From positions 186,001-250,000 of the forward strand of contig JANRIX010000010.1 of NCBI GenBank assembly GCA_033764435.1: 64,000 bases of DNA, written 5' to 3'. The notes under the pieces are model-generated. The model ran no database searches. It was given only the letters and a program-made list of their open reading frames with translations, and was not told the DNA's origin. Both the position numbers and the translations under genes were made by a program. Positions 32,388 to 41,363 of the stretch are shown in pieces. Positions within the stretch are counted from its first letter, which is position 1, and the number at the start of each line of letters is the position of its first letter. The stretch is from JAEUMY01 sp033764435 (GTDB lineage: Bacteria; Pseudomonadota; Gammaproteobacteria; Burkholderiales; Usitatibacteraceae).

Positions 32388-32810
32388 ATGACAACACTGA
32401 CCCCTTTCCACATCGCCTTCCCCGTCAACGATCTCGCCGCCGCCCGCAACTTCTACGGCAGCGTGCTGGGCTGCCCGGAGGGCCGCTCGTCCGATGAGTG
32501 GATCGACTTCGATCTTTTCGGCCATCAGATCGTGGCGCATCTGTCGAAAGAGACATCAACGCGCATCCACAATCCCGTGGACGGGCATGACGTGCCGGTG
32601 CCGCACTTCGGTGTGGTGCTGAAATGGGACGACTTCCATGCGCTGGCCGATCGCATCCGCGCGGCCGGAATCAAGTTCGCCATCGAGCCCTATATCCGCT
32701 TTGCCGGGCTGCCGGGCGAGCAGGCGACCATGTTCTTCTACGACCCGGCCGGCAATGCGCTGGAGTTCAAGTCGTTCAAGGATTTCGGCCAGATCTTCGC
32801 CAAGCAGTAA
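32388..32810 (+). CDS. VOC family (glyoxalase/dioxygenase-like) protein
   Basis: 140 aa, single VOC module: FHIAFPVNDLAAARNFYGSVLGCPEG, VPHFGVVLKWDDFHALADRI and FFYDPAGNALEFKSFKD supply the His/His/Glu metal ligands. Likely end of the phosphonate operon or a downstream partner; substrate unknown. Homologues are often annotated as glyoxalase. Confidence 0.82.
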   Translation: MTTLTPFHIAFPVNDLAAARNFYGSVLGCPEGRSSDEWIDFDLFGHQIVAHLSKETSTRIHNPVDGHDVPVPHFGVVLKWDDFHALADRIRAAGIKFAIEPYIRFAGLPGEQATMFFYDPAGNALEFKSFKDFGQIFAKQ

Positions 32811-32816
32811 GCGGCG

Positions 32817-33752
32817 ATGACTGTTCCCGCCCTCGCTGTCTGGGCCGGCCCGAAGACGACGGAGTACCGCTCGCTTTTTCGCGCGGCCGCACCCGACATA
32901 GCTGTCGCGGCGGCGGACGACATCGCGGATACATCGTCTGTCGAATGGCTGGCCGGCTGGCGACTGCCGCCCGGATACTTCGCCCGCTTTCCCCGACTCA
33001 AGGTGTTCTTCGGGCTCGGCGCCGGCGTGGACGCGGTGCTGACGCGCGACGACCTAGCGCCCCATGTGCAGGTGGTGAAGCTGGCCGATGCCGGCATGGC
33101 GCCACAAATGGCCGAGTTCGCACTCATGGGTGTGCTCCACTGGCAGCGGCGCATGGGCGAATATTCGCAACAGCAGGCGGCATGCGAATGGAAGCCCCTG
33201 CCGCCGCGACTGCGTGCCAATGTGCGCGTGACCGTGCTGGGACTGGGTGCCATTGGCGGTGAAGTGGCGCGCACGCTGGCCGACTTCGGCTATCGCGTGA
33301 GCGGGTGGAGCCGTTCGCAGAAATCCATTGCCGGTGTGCGCTGCCTGCACGGGCGCGACGCGTTGCAGGCGCTGCTCGCGGACACCGATGTGCTGGTCAA
33401 CATGCTGCCCTCGACCCGGGAGACGCGCGGCCTCATCAATCATGCCGTGCTGTCCGCGCTTCCCGCCGGCGCGTATGTCGTCAACGGTTCACGCGGCGAT
33501 CAGCTGGATGCGGACGCATTGCTCCAGCTGCTGGAGAGCGATCATCTCTCCGGCGCGCTGCTGGATGTGTTCGCCACTGAGCCATTGCCTGCGGACAGCC
33601 CGCTCTGGCACCACGCGAATATTCGCATCACGCCGCATGTGGCCGCGGTCACCCTTCCGGGCGAAGCGGTCGAGCAGATCGTGGCGAATATTCGCAGGCT
33701 GCAAAGGCACGAACCGATGACCGGCTTGGTGGAACGCGGCAGGGGCTACTAA
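32817..33752 (+). CDS. ghrA: Glyoxylate/hydroxypyruvate reductase (D-2-hydroxyacid dehydrogenase)
   Basis: 311 aa. Rossmann motif VLGLGAIGGEVARTLADFGY, catalytic Arg in VNGSRGDQLD, Glu in VFATEPLP and His in ITPHVAAVT, as in GhrA. Starts 6 bp after the VOC gene. Three palindrome copies (33157, 33615, 33684) encode EYS, ANIR and ANIR; the last two are 58 bp apart. The gap 33753-33934 shows nothing notable. Confidence 0.85.
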   Translation: MTVPALAVWAGPKTTEYRSLFRAAAPDIAVAAADDIADTSSVEWLAGWRLPPGYFARFPRLKVFFGLGAGVDAVLTRDDLAPHVQVVKLADAGMAPQMAEFALMGVLHWQRRMGEYSQQQAACEWKPLPPRLRANVRVTVLGLGAIGGEVARTLADFGYRVSGWSRSQKSIAGVRCLHGRDALQALLADTDVLVNMLPSTRETRGLINHAVLSALPAGAYVVNGSRGDQLDADALLQLLESDHLSGALLDVFATEPLPADSPLWHHANIRITPHVAAVTLPGEAVEQIVANIRRLQRHEPMTGLVERGRGY

Positions 33753-33934
33753 CGCCGCACGCCGCACTGCGCTTGACCGCGACGGTGCTTCATGGTGTCA
33801 TGCGCGCACTTAATTCATTGGTGCCGCAGGTCGCGGCACTGACCCGCCCTCGAGAGGCGCTGCAGCGGAGCCCCTCCGCCACGCTCGATGCCGGGAATTC
33901 TGATTAAGGGCGCCTTCTACCAAGGAGGCTGCCC

Positions 33935-34675
33935 ATGCAGAACCCGCGTTCCCCCGTTTCTTCTCCCATCACCGTTGGCCGTGTCGTCGGACTCTGGCGC
34001 TATCCGGTCAAATCCATGGCGGCGGAAGCGCTCACCACAGTTGACGTGAACTGGCACGGTCTGGCTGGCGACCGGCGCTGGGCGTTCATCCGCAATGGCG
34101 TCCCCAACAGCGGATTTCCCTGGTTCACGCTGCGGGAGCGCCGAGACTTGAATCACTTCATCCCCCGATTTCTGGATCGTGCAGTGCCGGACAAGTCGCT
34201 GGTAGTGGTTCGCGCACCATCAGGCGTCGAGTACGAGGTGGCAGATCCGGCGCTGGGAAGGCTGCTCGATGTGAGCGGACTGCGCGCAATCAAGCAAGAT
34301 CGCGGCATCTTCGACACGTTCCCGATTTCGCTCGTCACGACTCGGTCGATTGCATCTCTCGTGGCCACGATGGGCAGCCCGTTGGATCCGCTGAGATTCC
34401 GGCCCAACATTCTGGTCGAGACGATCGGGCCCGCCCCGTTTCAGGAGGATGAGTGGGTGGGACGAATTCTTCGGATCGGCGAGCTGCACCTGCGCGTGGA
34501 CAAGCGTGACGGACGTTGCGCTGTCATCACCATCGACCCCGTCACCACGGAAGCCAATCCGGAGATCCTGCGTACGGTTGCGGAGACAAGGGAGGGATGT
34601 GTCGGCGTCTACGGTTCGACCGTGGTCCCGGGACGGGTGACTTTGAATGATGCAGTGGTGATCCAAACCACCTGA
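33935..34675 (+). CDS. MOSC domain protein
   Basis: 246 aa with AAGGAGG upstream. The N-terminal MOSC beta-barrel reads GRVVGLWRYPVKSMAAEAL...LAGDRRWAFIR; the C-terminal MOSC reads RFRPNILVET...KRDGRCAVITIDPVT, with the conserved sulfur-carrying Cys. Such proteins bind molybdenum cofactor (YcbX/mARC-like) and may reduce N-hydroxylated compounds. The redox partner is not nearby. Confidence 0.82.
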   Translation: MQNPRSPVSSPITVGRVVGLWRYPVKSMAAEALTTVDVNWHGLAGDRRWAFIRNGVPNSGFPWFTLRERRDLNHFIPRFLDRAVPDKSLVVVRAPSGVEYEVADPALGRLLDVSGLRAIKQDRGIFDTFPISLVTTRSIASLVATMGSPLDPLRFRPNILVETIGPAPFQEDEWVGRILRIGELHLRVDKRDGRCAVITIDPVTTEANPEILRTVAETREGCVGVYGSTVVPGRVTLNDAVVIQTT

Positions 34676-34692
34676 TCATCCTGACGCAGACC

Positions 34693-34723
34693 GGTCGGGG
34701 ACTGGACATACAGTCCCCGGACC
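34693..34723. repeat. Inverted repeat after the MOSC gene
   Basis: GGGGACTG-GACATA-CAGTCCCC (34697-34718) with extra outer pairing. No T-tract, so a weak terminator at most. The rest of 34676-34943 shows no gene. Confidence 0.45.
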
Positions 34724-34943
34724 AGCACAGCCGCGTGCAATGCTCGTGGGCAATGGCGATTGAATCTGGAAGGCATGATCCGCGTGCGGCGCCGCGCAAG
34801 ATGGTTTCCGCAAGTGTCGCAGTGTCGAGTGCTGCAACTATTCGCAATGTCCATCAAGTGATTCACCGCATTGCCGAATTCTGCCAAACTCCCCCCACCA
34901 GTCCGGCGCCCGACTCCGGCCAAACCATTCAGGGAGACAAACC

Positions 34944-35300
34944 ATGAACCTCGAAGACCTGCTGCCGTATCAGACCGATCTCAAGGTTGTGCCCGTGGGC
35001 CACACGCTGTTCAGCGAGGGCGACAGCGGCCAGGACATGTATGTCTTGGTGACTGGGCGCATGGACATCCGCATCAAGGACACCATCGTGGAGTCGGCCG
35101 CACCGGGGGCCATCATCGGCGAGATGTCGCTGATCGACGGCGCGCCGCGCTCGGCCACGGCGGTTGCGCGCGAGGAATGCACGCTCATCGCCATTGACCG
35201 GATGCGCTTTCGCCAGATGACGCGAGAGATTCCGGACTTCGCGCTGGACGTGATGAAGGGCATGGCCGACCGCCTGCGCCGGCTGGGTAAGTTGCTCTGA
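34944..35300 (+). CDS. Stand-alone cyclic nucleotide-binding domain protein
   Basis: 118 aa, only a cNMP-binding barrel: LFSEGDSGQDMYVLVTGRMDI, then the phosphate cassette IGEMSLIDGAPRSATAVA with its Arg. No DNA-binding domain. Start ATG 34944 with GGGAGA upstream. Probably a signalling adaptor. Confidence 0.85.
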   Translation: MNLEDLLPYQTDLKVVPVGHTLFSEGDSGQDMYVLVTGRMDIRIKDTIVESAAPGAIIGEMSLIDGAPRSATAVAREECTLIAIDRMRFRQMTREIPDFALDVMKGMADRLRRLGKLL

Positions 35301-35327
35301 CGATCTCTCGTTGCCGGTGACCCGGCG

Positions 35328-35969
35328 TCACTCGACGCGGGTCACTTCCTGCAGCATTTCATTGCGGCGCAGGAACCACGGCACCATCGGCGCGTTGTAG
35401 CGCGCCATTTCCGGACGGCCGACCGCGCGGAGGCCGGACTGCTTCACCCACGTTGCGAGCTCCGCTTCATATTGCGGCACATCGCCCAGACCCCACGCAC
35501 CGCTGAAATCGCGCACGGCCACGAGGCGCGCAGGCACTTCGCGCAGGCGCACCGCCGGATCGCGCGGCGCCGGTGCATTGGCCAGCGTGAAGCGCGCAGG
35601 GAGCACGAAGGCAACGACATGGCGGCCGGTCGCGCTGGCCTCGCGCTGGGTCACCGGCACGGTCATCTCGATTTTTTCCCCGACCGCTGACTGGGTCACG
35701 GGCACGGTCATTTCGATCTTCGTTGCACCCGTGTTCTCGCCCGAGATGTAGCGGAAGAGCGGACGGAATGCGCGGTTGCCGGCTTCGGTGAAGTCGGCTT
35801 CGACTTCGATCTCGGCGACGACATAGGGCGAATATTCGCGAAGCTCGTAGCGGCCGTCCTTCTTCACCACCTTGAACACGGGTTCTTCAATGGCCATGGC
35901 GGCGAGGCTGGTGAACGTTGCCAGCAGGAACGCGGCAAGGCTTGCGATGAGGGAAATGGCGGCGCGCAT
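35328..35969 (-). CDS. SOUL family heme-binding protein, exported
   Basis: 213 aa from ATG 35969 (GGAGAGA upstream); signal peptide LIASLAAFLLATFTSLAAMA. The SOUL fold is marked by VFKVVKKDGRYELREYSPYVVAEIEVEADF, FRYISGENTGATKIEMTVPV and MARYNAPMVPWFLRRNEM. A near-duplicate EKIEMTVPVTQ repeat lies in the middle. Palindrome copy 35828-35839 encodes EYS within a conserved motif. Confidence 0.85.
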   Translation of the reverse strand: MRAAISLIASLAAFLLATFTSLAAMAIEEPVFKVVKKDGRYELREYSPYVVAEIEVEADFTEAGNRAFRPLFRYISGENTGATKIEMTVPVTQSAVGEKIEMTVPVTQREASATGRHVVAFVLPARFTLANAPAPRDPAVRLREVPARLVAVRDFSGAWGLGDVPQYEAELATWVKQSGLRAVGRPEMARYNAPMVPWFLRRNEMLQEVTRVE

Positions 35970-35985
35970 TGATGGGTCTCTCCAG

Positions 35986-36015
35986 GAAAAAAGGCCCGCC
36001 CCATGCAGGGCGGGC
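35986..36015 (-). terminator. Rho-independent terminator of the fasciclin gene
   Basis: GCCCGCCC/GGGCGGGC (35994-36001, 36008-36015), followed on the minus strand by CTTTTTTCC. Confidence 0.85.
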
Positions 36016-36067
36016 ATTCAAGCACCGATTACTACAAAACAAAATGCTGCGTCCGGGTCGTCTGGAA

Positions 36068-36526
36068 TCAGGGCAGCACGACCGTGTCGATCACGTGGAT
36101 CACGCCATTCGTGGTCTCGATGTCGGTCTTGACCACTTTGGCGTTGTTCACCGTGACGCCACCGGTGGTGCCGATCTTGAACGTCTTGCCGTTGACGGTC
36201 TTCACGTCACCGGCCTTCACATCCTTGGCCATGACCTTGCCCGCGACGACGTGGTACTTCAGCACGGCGGCCAGCTTTTCCTTGTCCTTCAGCAGCGCAT
36301 CGAGCTGGGCCTTCGGAATCTTGGCGAAGGCTTCATCGGTGGGCGCGAACACAGTGAACGGGCCCGGTCCCTTCAGCGTGTCGACCAGACCCGCGGCCTG
36401 CACAGCGGTCACCAGCGTATTGAACATGCCGGCAGATTTGGCCGTGTCGACGATGTCCGACTTGGCAAAGGCAAATGAAGACACGGTAAGTGCGGCGGCA
36501 GCGACAGCGGCTTGAAACAGTTTCAT
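36068..36526 (-). CDS. Fasciclin (FAS1) domain protein, exported
   Basis: 152 aa from ATG 36526 (GGAG seven bases upstream). Signal peptide LFQAAVAAAALTVSSFAFA, then one complete FAS1 domain with H1 FTVFAPTDEAFAKIP and H2 NGVIHVIDTVVLP. Secreted adhesion-type domain; the partner is unknown. The frame extending to 37048 has no support. Confidence 0.88.
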   Translation of the reverse strand: MKLFQAAVAAAALTVSSFAFAKSDIVDTAKSAGMFNTLVTAVQAAGLVDTLKGPGPFTVFAPTDEAFAKIPKAQLDALLKDKEKLAAVLKYHVVAGKVMAKDVKAGDVKTVNGKTFKIGTTGGVTVNNAKVVKTDIETTNGVIHVIDTVVLP

Positions 36527-36609
36527 CAGGATCTCCATGCAGTCTGAGTGAAGAGGTTGAAATGCAAGCAGGTGGTCGGGAAACAGCGCACCTTCGGACC
36601 TGGCCGACC

Positions 36610-36921
36610 TCACAGACTCATCAGGCGCGACGGACTCGCCACGGGCTTGCACGCCACCGGTTCGGTGGCTGCCGCATCGGTCGCCGACCAGACCGGCCGG
36701 CAGAAGCGACCCTCGGCCGTGCTGACGCCACGATGGGCGACAGCCCCTGCAGACGACGACGCAGCCGATGCGACCACGGCACGATCCTGATGAACTGCGG
36801 GCGCGGCCAGTGCGCGAGTGCTGCGCTCTCCTGCCAACCCGACGTCGAGACCGATCAGACCTGCGAGCAGAGCCGGTACCCACCCAACCCACACACCCGT
36901 TCCCGTTGACTTGCTGTGCAT
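36610..36921 (-). CDS. Hypothetical small protein with N-terminal hydrophobic segment
   Basis: 103 aa from ATG 36921 (AGGGG upstream). VWVGWVPALLAGLIGLDVGLAG could be a signal or TM segment; the remainder is Ala/Ser/Val-rich with two cysteines and no known family. It fills most of the fasciclin-tetR gap and is divergent from tetR. Confidence 0.35.
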   Translation of the reverse strand: MHSKSTGTGVWVGWVPALLAGLIGLDVGLAGERSTRALAAPAVHQDRAVVASAASSSAGAVAHRGVSTAEGRFCRPVWSATDAAATEPVACKPVASPSRLMSL

Positions 36922-37067
36922 GACCATCCCCTGTTGTCCAGAACTGCGTGGAACCCGGGCAATCCATGCCGGCCCGGCTGCAGGAGACGTCTCGGCACCT
37001 CGAAAACGGTGGCGGAAGCCCGTGGACCGGTGGCACAATGCCTGTCACGTAGTCTTCTCAGTCAAAA

Positions 37068-37085
37068 CGTGACTGATTAGTCACG
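37068..37085. promoter_or_regulatory. Inverted repeat, likely TetR operator
   Basis: CGTGACT-GATT-AGTCACG, perfect 7-bp arms, 37 bp before the tetR start. Confidence 0.6.
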
Positions 37086-37089
37086 AATT

Positions 37090-37103
37090 GAACTTCAAAG
37101 TTC
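37090..37103. promoter_or_regulatory. Second inverted repeat before the TetR gene
   Basis: GAACTT-CA-AAGTTC, perfect 6-bp arms, five bases after the first repeat's end. Confidence 0.5.
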
Positions 37104-37121
37104 ATTGCAAGTCAATCATTC

Positions 37122-37742
37122 ATGCTCGATATAAAAATTCCCTTTAGAAAACAGCAATTTGAGGCGCGCGAAGAAGCCATCCTCGATGCCGTGAACCGGC
37201 TCCTGAGCGAAAAAGGCTTCGACCTCATGACCATGGATGACGTGGCCGAAGCGGTTGGCGTGGCCAAGGGCAGCCTCTATAAACACTTCTCCTCCAAGGA
37301 AAAGCTGGCGGCAGCCACGCTGACCCGGCTGCTCAACCAGACCCTGGAAATACTCGACGCCATGCCGGCCGACTGGACGCCGGGACGGCGGCTGGAAGGG
37401 ATCCTGCGCTGGTCGATCCAGCACCGTCTGCGCGGTGGCGTACCGCATTTGCCGTCCACTCGTGGTGCGCTGCAGCGCGCGCTGATGATGAGCCTTGATT
37501 ACCTCGCCGTGGCAATCAAGGTGAACAAGCGGTTCTACGGACTGGTGAAGGATGCGAAGGCCGCGGGCGAACTCAACGCCGCCATGCCGGATGACGTCAT
37601 CGTCTACACCTTGTACTCGCGCTCCTGCGATCCGACGGTGGAATTCCTGCGCCGCGACGGCAAACTGAGCCACGAGGAGATCGTCGAGGCCATGGTCACG
37701 GCGACCTTTGCCGGACTGAACGCACGGCCGAAGGCAGACTGA
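37122..37742 (+). CDS. TetR family transcriptional regulator
   Basis: 206 aa. N-terminal HTH: EAILDAVNRLLSEKGFDLMTMDDVAEAVGVAKGSLYKHFSSKEKLAAATL. The C-terminal ligand domain is not assignable. The two upstream inverted repeats suggest autoregulation. It may control the adjacent small gene or kefFB. Confidence 0.88.
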   Translation: MLDIKIPFRKQQFEAREEAILDAVNRLLSEKGFDLMTMDDVAEAVGVAKGSLYKHFSSKEKLAAATLTRLLNQTLEILDAMPADWTPGRRLEGILRWSIQHRLRGGVPHLPSTRGALQRALMMSLDYLAVAIKVNKRFYGLVKDAKAAGELNAAMPDDVIVYTLYSRSCDPTVEFLRRDGKLSHEEIVEAMVTATFAGLNARPKAD

Positions 37743-37782
37743 GCGTCCGCGTCGCCCGAGCCGCGCGCACGGGCGACGCAAA

Positions 37783-37800
37783 CCTGCGAATATTCGCAGG
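37783..37800. repeat. Extended palindrome copy at the kefF start
   Basis: CCTGCGAATATTCGCAGG, an 18-bp perfect dyad around the 12-mer. Its final G is the first base of the proposed GTG start of kefF. It could affect transcription or initiation. Confidence 0.7.
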
Positions 37801-38342
37801 TGATCCTGCTCCTCCACGCCCACCCCTATCCCTCACGCTCGCGGGCGTGCAAAGCGCTGCTCCACGCGGCGCGCGAGGTGGCGAATATTCGCATCCACAG
37901 CCTGTATGAGCGGTATCCGGACTTCGACATTGATGTGACCGGGGAACAAGCCCTGCTGCGCGAAGCGGCGCGCATCGTGGCGTTGCACCCCATCTACTGG
38001 TACGCCCCGCCCGGCCTCTTCAAGCATTGGCTGGACAAGGTGCTGGTGCGCGGCTTCGCCTACGGACCCGGTGGCGACGCGCTGGTCGGCAAGTCCTTCC
38101 TGTGGGCTCCCACGACCGGTGGCGATGACCACGCCTATTCGGCGGCCGGCATGCATGAACATCCGTTCACCGCCTTCATGGGACCGATGCAGCAGACCGC
38201 GCGCTATTGCCGCATGCACTGGGAAGAGCCCTTCGTGCTGCATGGCGCGCATGTGATGGACGACGCCACGCTGGCCGCGCAGGCGGCAGCGTTCGCGGCA
38301 CGCCTCGCCCATCCGCCCGGACAGGCCAGCCATGCTGTTTGA
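37800..38342 (+). CDS. kefF: KefF-like flavodoxin-fold ancillary quinone oxidoreductase
   Basis: 180 aa, GTG start. Flavodoxin-like fold of NAD(P)H dehydrogenase (quinone) type: MILLLHAHPYPSRSRACKALL, IVALHPIYWYAPPGLFKHWLDKVLVRGFAYG, LWAPTTGGDDHAY. In Kef systems this subunit activates the K+/H+ antiporter. It overlaps the antiporter gene by 11 bp. A palindrome copy (37881-37892) encodes ANIR. Confidence 0.85.
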   Translation: MILLLHAHPYPSRSRACKALLHAAREVANIRIHSLYERYPDFDIDVTGEQALLREAARIVALHPIYWYAPPGLFKHWLDKVLVRGFAYGPGGDALVGKSFLWAPTTGGDDHAYSAAGMHEHPFTAFMGPMQQTARYCRMHWEEPFVLHGAHVMDDATLAAQAAAFAARLAHPPGQASHAV

Positions 38343-40191
38343 CGCCTTCATCTATCTCGCCGCCGCAGTGCTGTGTGTCCCGCTGGCCAAGCGCTTCGGC
38401 CTGGGCGCCGTGCTGGGCTATCTGATCGCCGGCGCCCTCATTGGTCCGTGGGGGCTCAAGTTCGTGAGCGACGTGGAGAGCATCCTGCACTTCTCCGAGT
38501 TTGGCGTGGTGCTGATGCTGTTTGTGATCGGCCTTGAACTGGAGCCGCAACGGCTCACCTCGATGAAGAAGGAAGTGTTCGGCGGCGGCAGCCTGCAGAT
38601 GGCGCTCTCGGGTGGCGCGCTCATGCTGGCCGGCCTCGCGCTGGGCCTGGACTGGCGCGCGGCATTCGCCGCCGGTTTCGCGCTGGCACTCTCCTCGACC
38701 GCCATCGCCATGGCCACCATGGATGAACGCAACTTCACCCAGACACCAACCGGCCGCTCTGCATTCGCCGTGCTGCTCTTCCAGGACATCGCCGCCATTC
38801 CGCTGCTGGCGGTGGTGCCGCTCCTCGCTGTGGCGGGCGCCGGTGCTGATGCCGCGAGCGCAACGCCGGTGTGGCAACGCGCGGCGATCGCCTTTGCCGC
38901 GATCGCGGGCGTCATCGTCATCGGGCGCTACCTCACCCGCCCGGCGCTCGCCATCATCGCGGGCACCCATCTGCGCGAGGTGTTCACGGCCTTCGCGTTG
39001 CTGCTGGTGATCGGCATTGCGCTCCTCATGTCGGCGGCCGGTCTCTCCATGGCGCTGGGTGCCTTCCTCGCCGGTGTACTGCTCGCCGGATCGGAATACC
39101 GCCACGCGCTGGAAACCGACATCGAGCCGTTCAAGGGCCTGCTGCTCGGGCTCTTCTTCATCTCGGTCGGCATGAGCATCGACTTTGGTCTTCTCAAGTC
39201 GCAGCCGCTCATGGTGGCGGGGCTGGTGGTGGGCCTTCTCGTCCTGAAGCTCGTCACGCTGTGGCTGGTCGCGCGCATTCTCGGCGTCACCACGCGCCAG
39301 CGCTGGCTCTTCGCTGTACTGCTCTCGCAAGGTGGCGAGTTCGCGTTTGTTGTGCTGGCAGCAGCCAAGACCAGCGCGGTCATCGCGCCGGAATGGAATG
39401 CGCTCCTCACCATTGCCGTGGCACTTTCGATGGCCACGACACCACTGCTGCTCATCGCTCACGACCGCTGGGTGTGCCGCGAGGCGGCCGCGCAGCGCGA
39501 GGCGGATGCCATCGATCAGTCCGGCGACGTCATCATCGCGGGCTTCGGCCGCTTCGGCCAGATCATCGGCCGCCTTCTCATCGCAAATGGCATCCGCCCG
39601 GTGGTGCTGGACCAGGACCCCGACCAGATCGAGATGCTGCGCCGCTTCGGCTACCAGGTGTTCTATGGCGATGCGACGCGGCTGGATCTGCTCGAAGCCG
39701 CCGGGGCTGCGCGAGCCAGACTGCTGGTCAACGCCATCGACGATGTCGACGCCAATCTGGCGCTCACCGATCTCGTGCGCGAGTCCTTTCCGAATATTCG
39801 CATCCTGTCCCGCGCACGCAACGTCTCGCACTACGTCGCGTTGCGGACACGCAAAGTCGAGGTCGTCGAACGCGAGACCTTTGAGGCCGCGCTCCGTCTG
39901 GGTCGCCATGCACTGGAGGCGCTGGGCCTTGATCGCTATCGCGCCCGCGAGCTGGCCGACCAGTTCCGCCGCCACAACATCGCGACCATGGATGCGCTCA
40001 TTCCCCACTTCAACGACGAAGCCAAGCTGCTCAGCGCATCCAAGGCGGGGCGACAGGAGCTCGAAGAGCAGTTCGCGCAAGACCGCCAGGCCTTTGACGC
40101 GGCACATGGGAGTGAAGATTGGCACGCGAATCGCACTGACAGCGACGCCCGTGCCCACACAGTGCGCGATTCGACGGCGGGACAGGCGTAG
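38332..40191 (+). CDS. kefB: Glutathione-gated K+/H+ antiporter KefB/KefC type
   Basis: 619 aa. A CPA2 membrane domain of ~12 segments (KRFGLGAVLGYLIAGALIGPWGL, QDIAAIPLLAVVP, FLAGVLLAGSEYRHALETDIEPFKGLLLGLFFISVGMSID) is followed by an RCK_N/TrkA-N domain (VIIAGFGRFGQIIGRLL...VVLDQDPDQIEMLRRFGYQVFYGDATRLDLL). It protects against electrophiles by K+ efflux and cytoplasmic acidification. A one-mismatch palindrome lies at 39790-39801. Confidence 0.9.
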   Translation: MLFDAFIYLAAAVLCVPLAKRFGLGAVLGYLIAGALIGPWGLKFVSDVESILHFSEFGVVLMLFVIGLELEPQRLTSMKKEVFGGGSLQMALSGGALMLAGLALGLDWRAAFAAGFALALSSTAIAMATMDERNFTQTPTGRSAFAVLLFQDIAAIPLLAVVPLLAVAGAGADAASATPVWQRAAIAFAAIAGVIVIGRYLTRPALAIIAGTHLREVFTAFALLLVIGIALLMSAAGLSMALGAFLAGVLLAGSEYRHALETDIEPFKGLLLGLFFISVGMSIDFGLLKSQPLMVAGLVVGLLVLKLVTLWLVARILGVTTRQRWLFAVLLSQGGEFAFVVLAAAKTSAVIAPEWNALLTIAVALSMATTPLLLIAHDRWVCREAAAQREADAIDQSGDVIIAGFGRFGQIIGRLLIANGIRPVVLDQDPDQIEMLRRFGYQVFYGDATRLDLLEAAGAARARLLVNAIDDVDANLALTDLVRESFPNIRILSRARNVSHYVALRTRKVEVVERETFEAALRLGRHALEALGLDRYRARELADQFRRHNIATMDALIPHFNDEAKLLSASKAGRQELEEQFAQDRQAFDAAHGSEDWHANRTDSDARAHTVRDSTAGQA

Positions 40192-40215
40192 GCCCACGCC
40201 GGACGCACTGATTTT

Positions 40216-40253
40216 GTGGCCGGCTTCAGTGGCCGGCTTCAGTTGCCGGCCAT
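40216..40253. repeat. Tandem 14-bp repeat overlapping a gene end
   Basis: About two and a half direct copies of GTGGCCGGCTTCAGT end in the last codons and stop of the minus-strand TPR gene. Confidence 0.45.
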
Positions 40254-41363
40254 CAGCTCCCGGCGCAACCTCTCCAGGAACCCCGCCGCCATCTGCCGTC
40301 CGGATTCGAACTGCACCTGCTCGGTAAGCGTGCGTTGCCGCCATCCATCGGCCGCCGCTGCGGCGCCGCGCTCGGCTTCCACGACGGCCAGGGCCGCACA
40401 CAACTCGGCGATGCGGAAGGTGGGGCGAAGCAACTCGGCCGCCTGCAAGCCGCGCTGCAGGACATCGAACGCTTCGCCCAGGCGACCCCGCTGACGCAGC
40501 ATTTCGCCCAGCCGCAGCGCCTGCGGCGGCAGACTCGCGTGCTGGCGGCTCTGCGACGCCATCTCCATCGCTTGCGCCGCCTGCACGATGCCGATCTCGG
40601 TATCGCCGAGGAGTGCATGCACTTCGCTCATCAAACTGGTGAGCATCATGTCCTGCGAGTGGAGCTGCTGCGCCCGCGTGCGCTCGAGCAAGGTGGCCGC
40701 ATCCGCCAGCGCCTGCTGTCCCGCGCGACGCAGACCGACCTCATCGCCCTGTGACGCATGCTGCCTCGCTTCCTTGCGCGCGACATTGACCAGATTGCTC
40801 TCCACGCGCAGCAGCAACGCCGCGCGGCCATCCTTGCGCGCGGCCGCCACGGCTGCGTTGAGCTGAGTGCGCGCCTCGTCGAAGCGTCCGAGATCGCCCA
40901 GCAGCACACCGTAGGACTGACGCGCCCGGCTTTCCAGATCGGCGTCGCCGTGATTCAGCGCCTCATCAATGGCGCGCAGCACGAAAGGCTCGCACTCTGC
41001 CAGCAGCTTGAGCGTGAAGGAGGTGTTGGCAATCGCGCACAAGGCATGGCCCAACGCGACGCCATCGCCCAGGATTCGCGCCAGCGCTGCCGCGTCAGTT
41101 CCCGCAGCGAGTGAGCTGATCGAGTCATTGCGCAGGCTATGGCAGCGCGCCGCAGCGTTCAATGCGGCGAGCTCCGCCCGCCTGTCCCCGGACGCTCGCG
41201 CCCGCGCATTCGCTTCCTGCGCAAGCGCCAGTCCGCGCTTGATGTCTCCACTCAGGGCGATGTCCACCGCCTCACGTGCGAGGCGAACAAGTTCCTCGCG
41301 GCCCGGGTCGCTGCCTTGCGCGTCGAATGCCGCGGTGTCTTCAGTCAGGTGGGGTTCGGGCAT
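40239..41363 (-). CDS. TPR-like helical repeat protein
   Basis: 374 aa, all-helical, with TPR-like periodicity throughout (ALSGDIKRGLALAQEANARARASGDRRAEL, SYGVLLGDLGRFDEARTQLNAAVAAAR, LGEMLRQRGRLGEAFDVLQRGLQAAE). It resembles sensory TPR regions found upstream of GGDEF domains but has no output domain. It is divergent from the degenerate GGDEF gene. Confidence 0.65.
   Translation of the reverse strand: MPEPHLTEDTAAFDAQGSDPGREELVRLAREAVDIALSGDIKRGLALAQEANARARASGDRRAELAALNAAARCHSLRNDSISSLAAGTDAAALARILGDGVALGHALCAIANTSFTLKLLAECEPFVLRAIDEALNHGDADLESRARQSYGVLLGDLGRFDEARTQLNAAVAAARKDGRAALLLRVESNLVNVARKEARQHASQGDEVGLRRAGQQALADAATLLERTRAQQLHSQDMMLTSLMSEVHALLGDTEIGIVQAAQAMEMASQSRQHASLPPQALRLGEMLRQRGRLGEAFDVLQRGLQAAELLRPTFRIAELCAALAVVEAERGAAAAADGWRQRTLTEQVQFESGRQMAAGFLERLRRELMAGN

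Noticed and set aside
38176..40401. 741-codon minus-strand open frame opposite kefB
   Set aside because: Antisense shadow of a well-recognised antiporter; low-complexity His/Gln/Arg-rich translation. The same applies to 1330-2838, 44065-45855, 46356-48680, 50979-52949 and 24199-25389.
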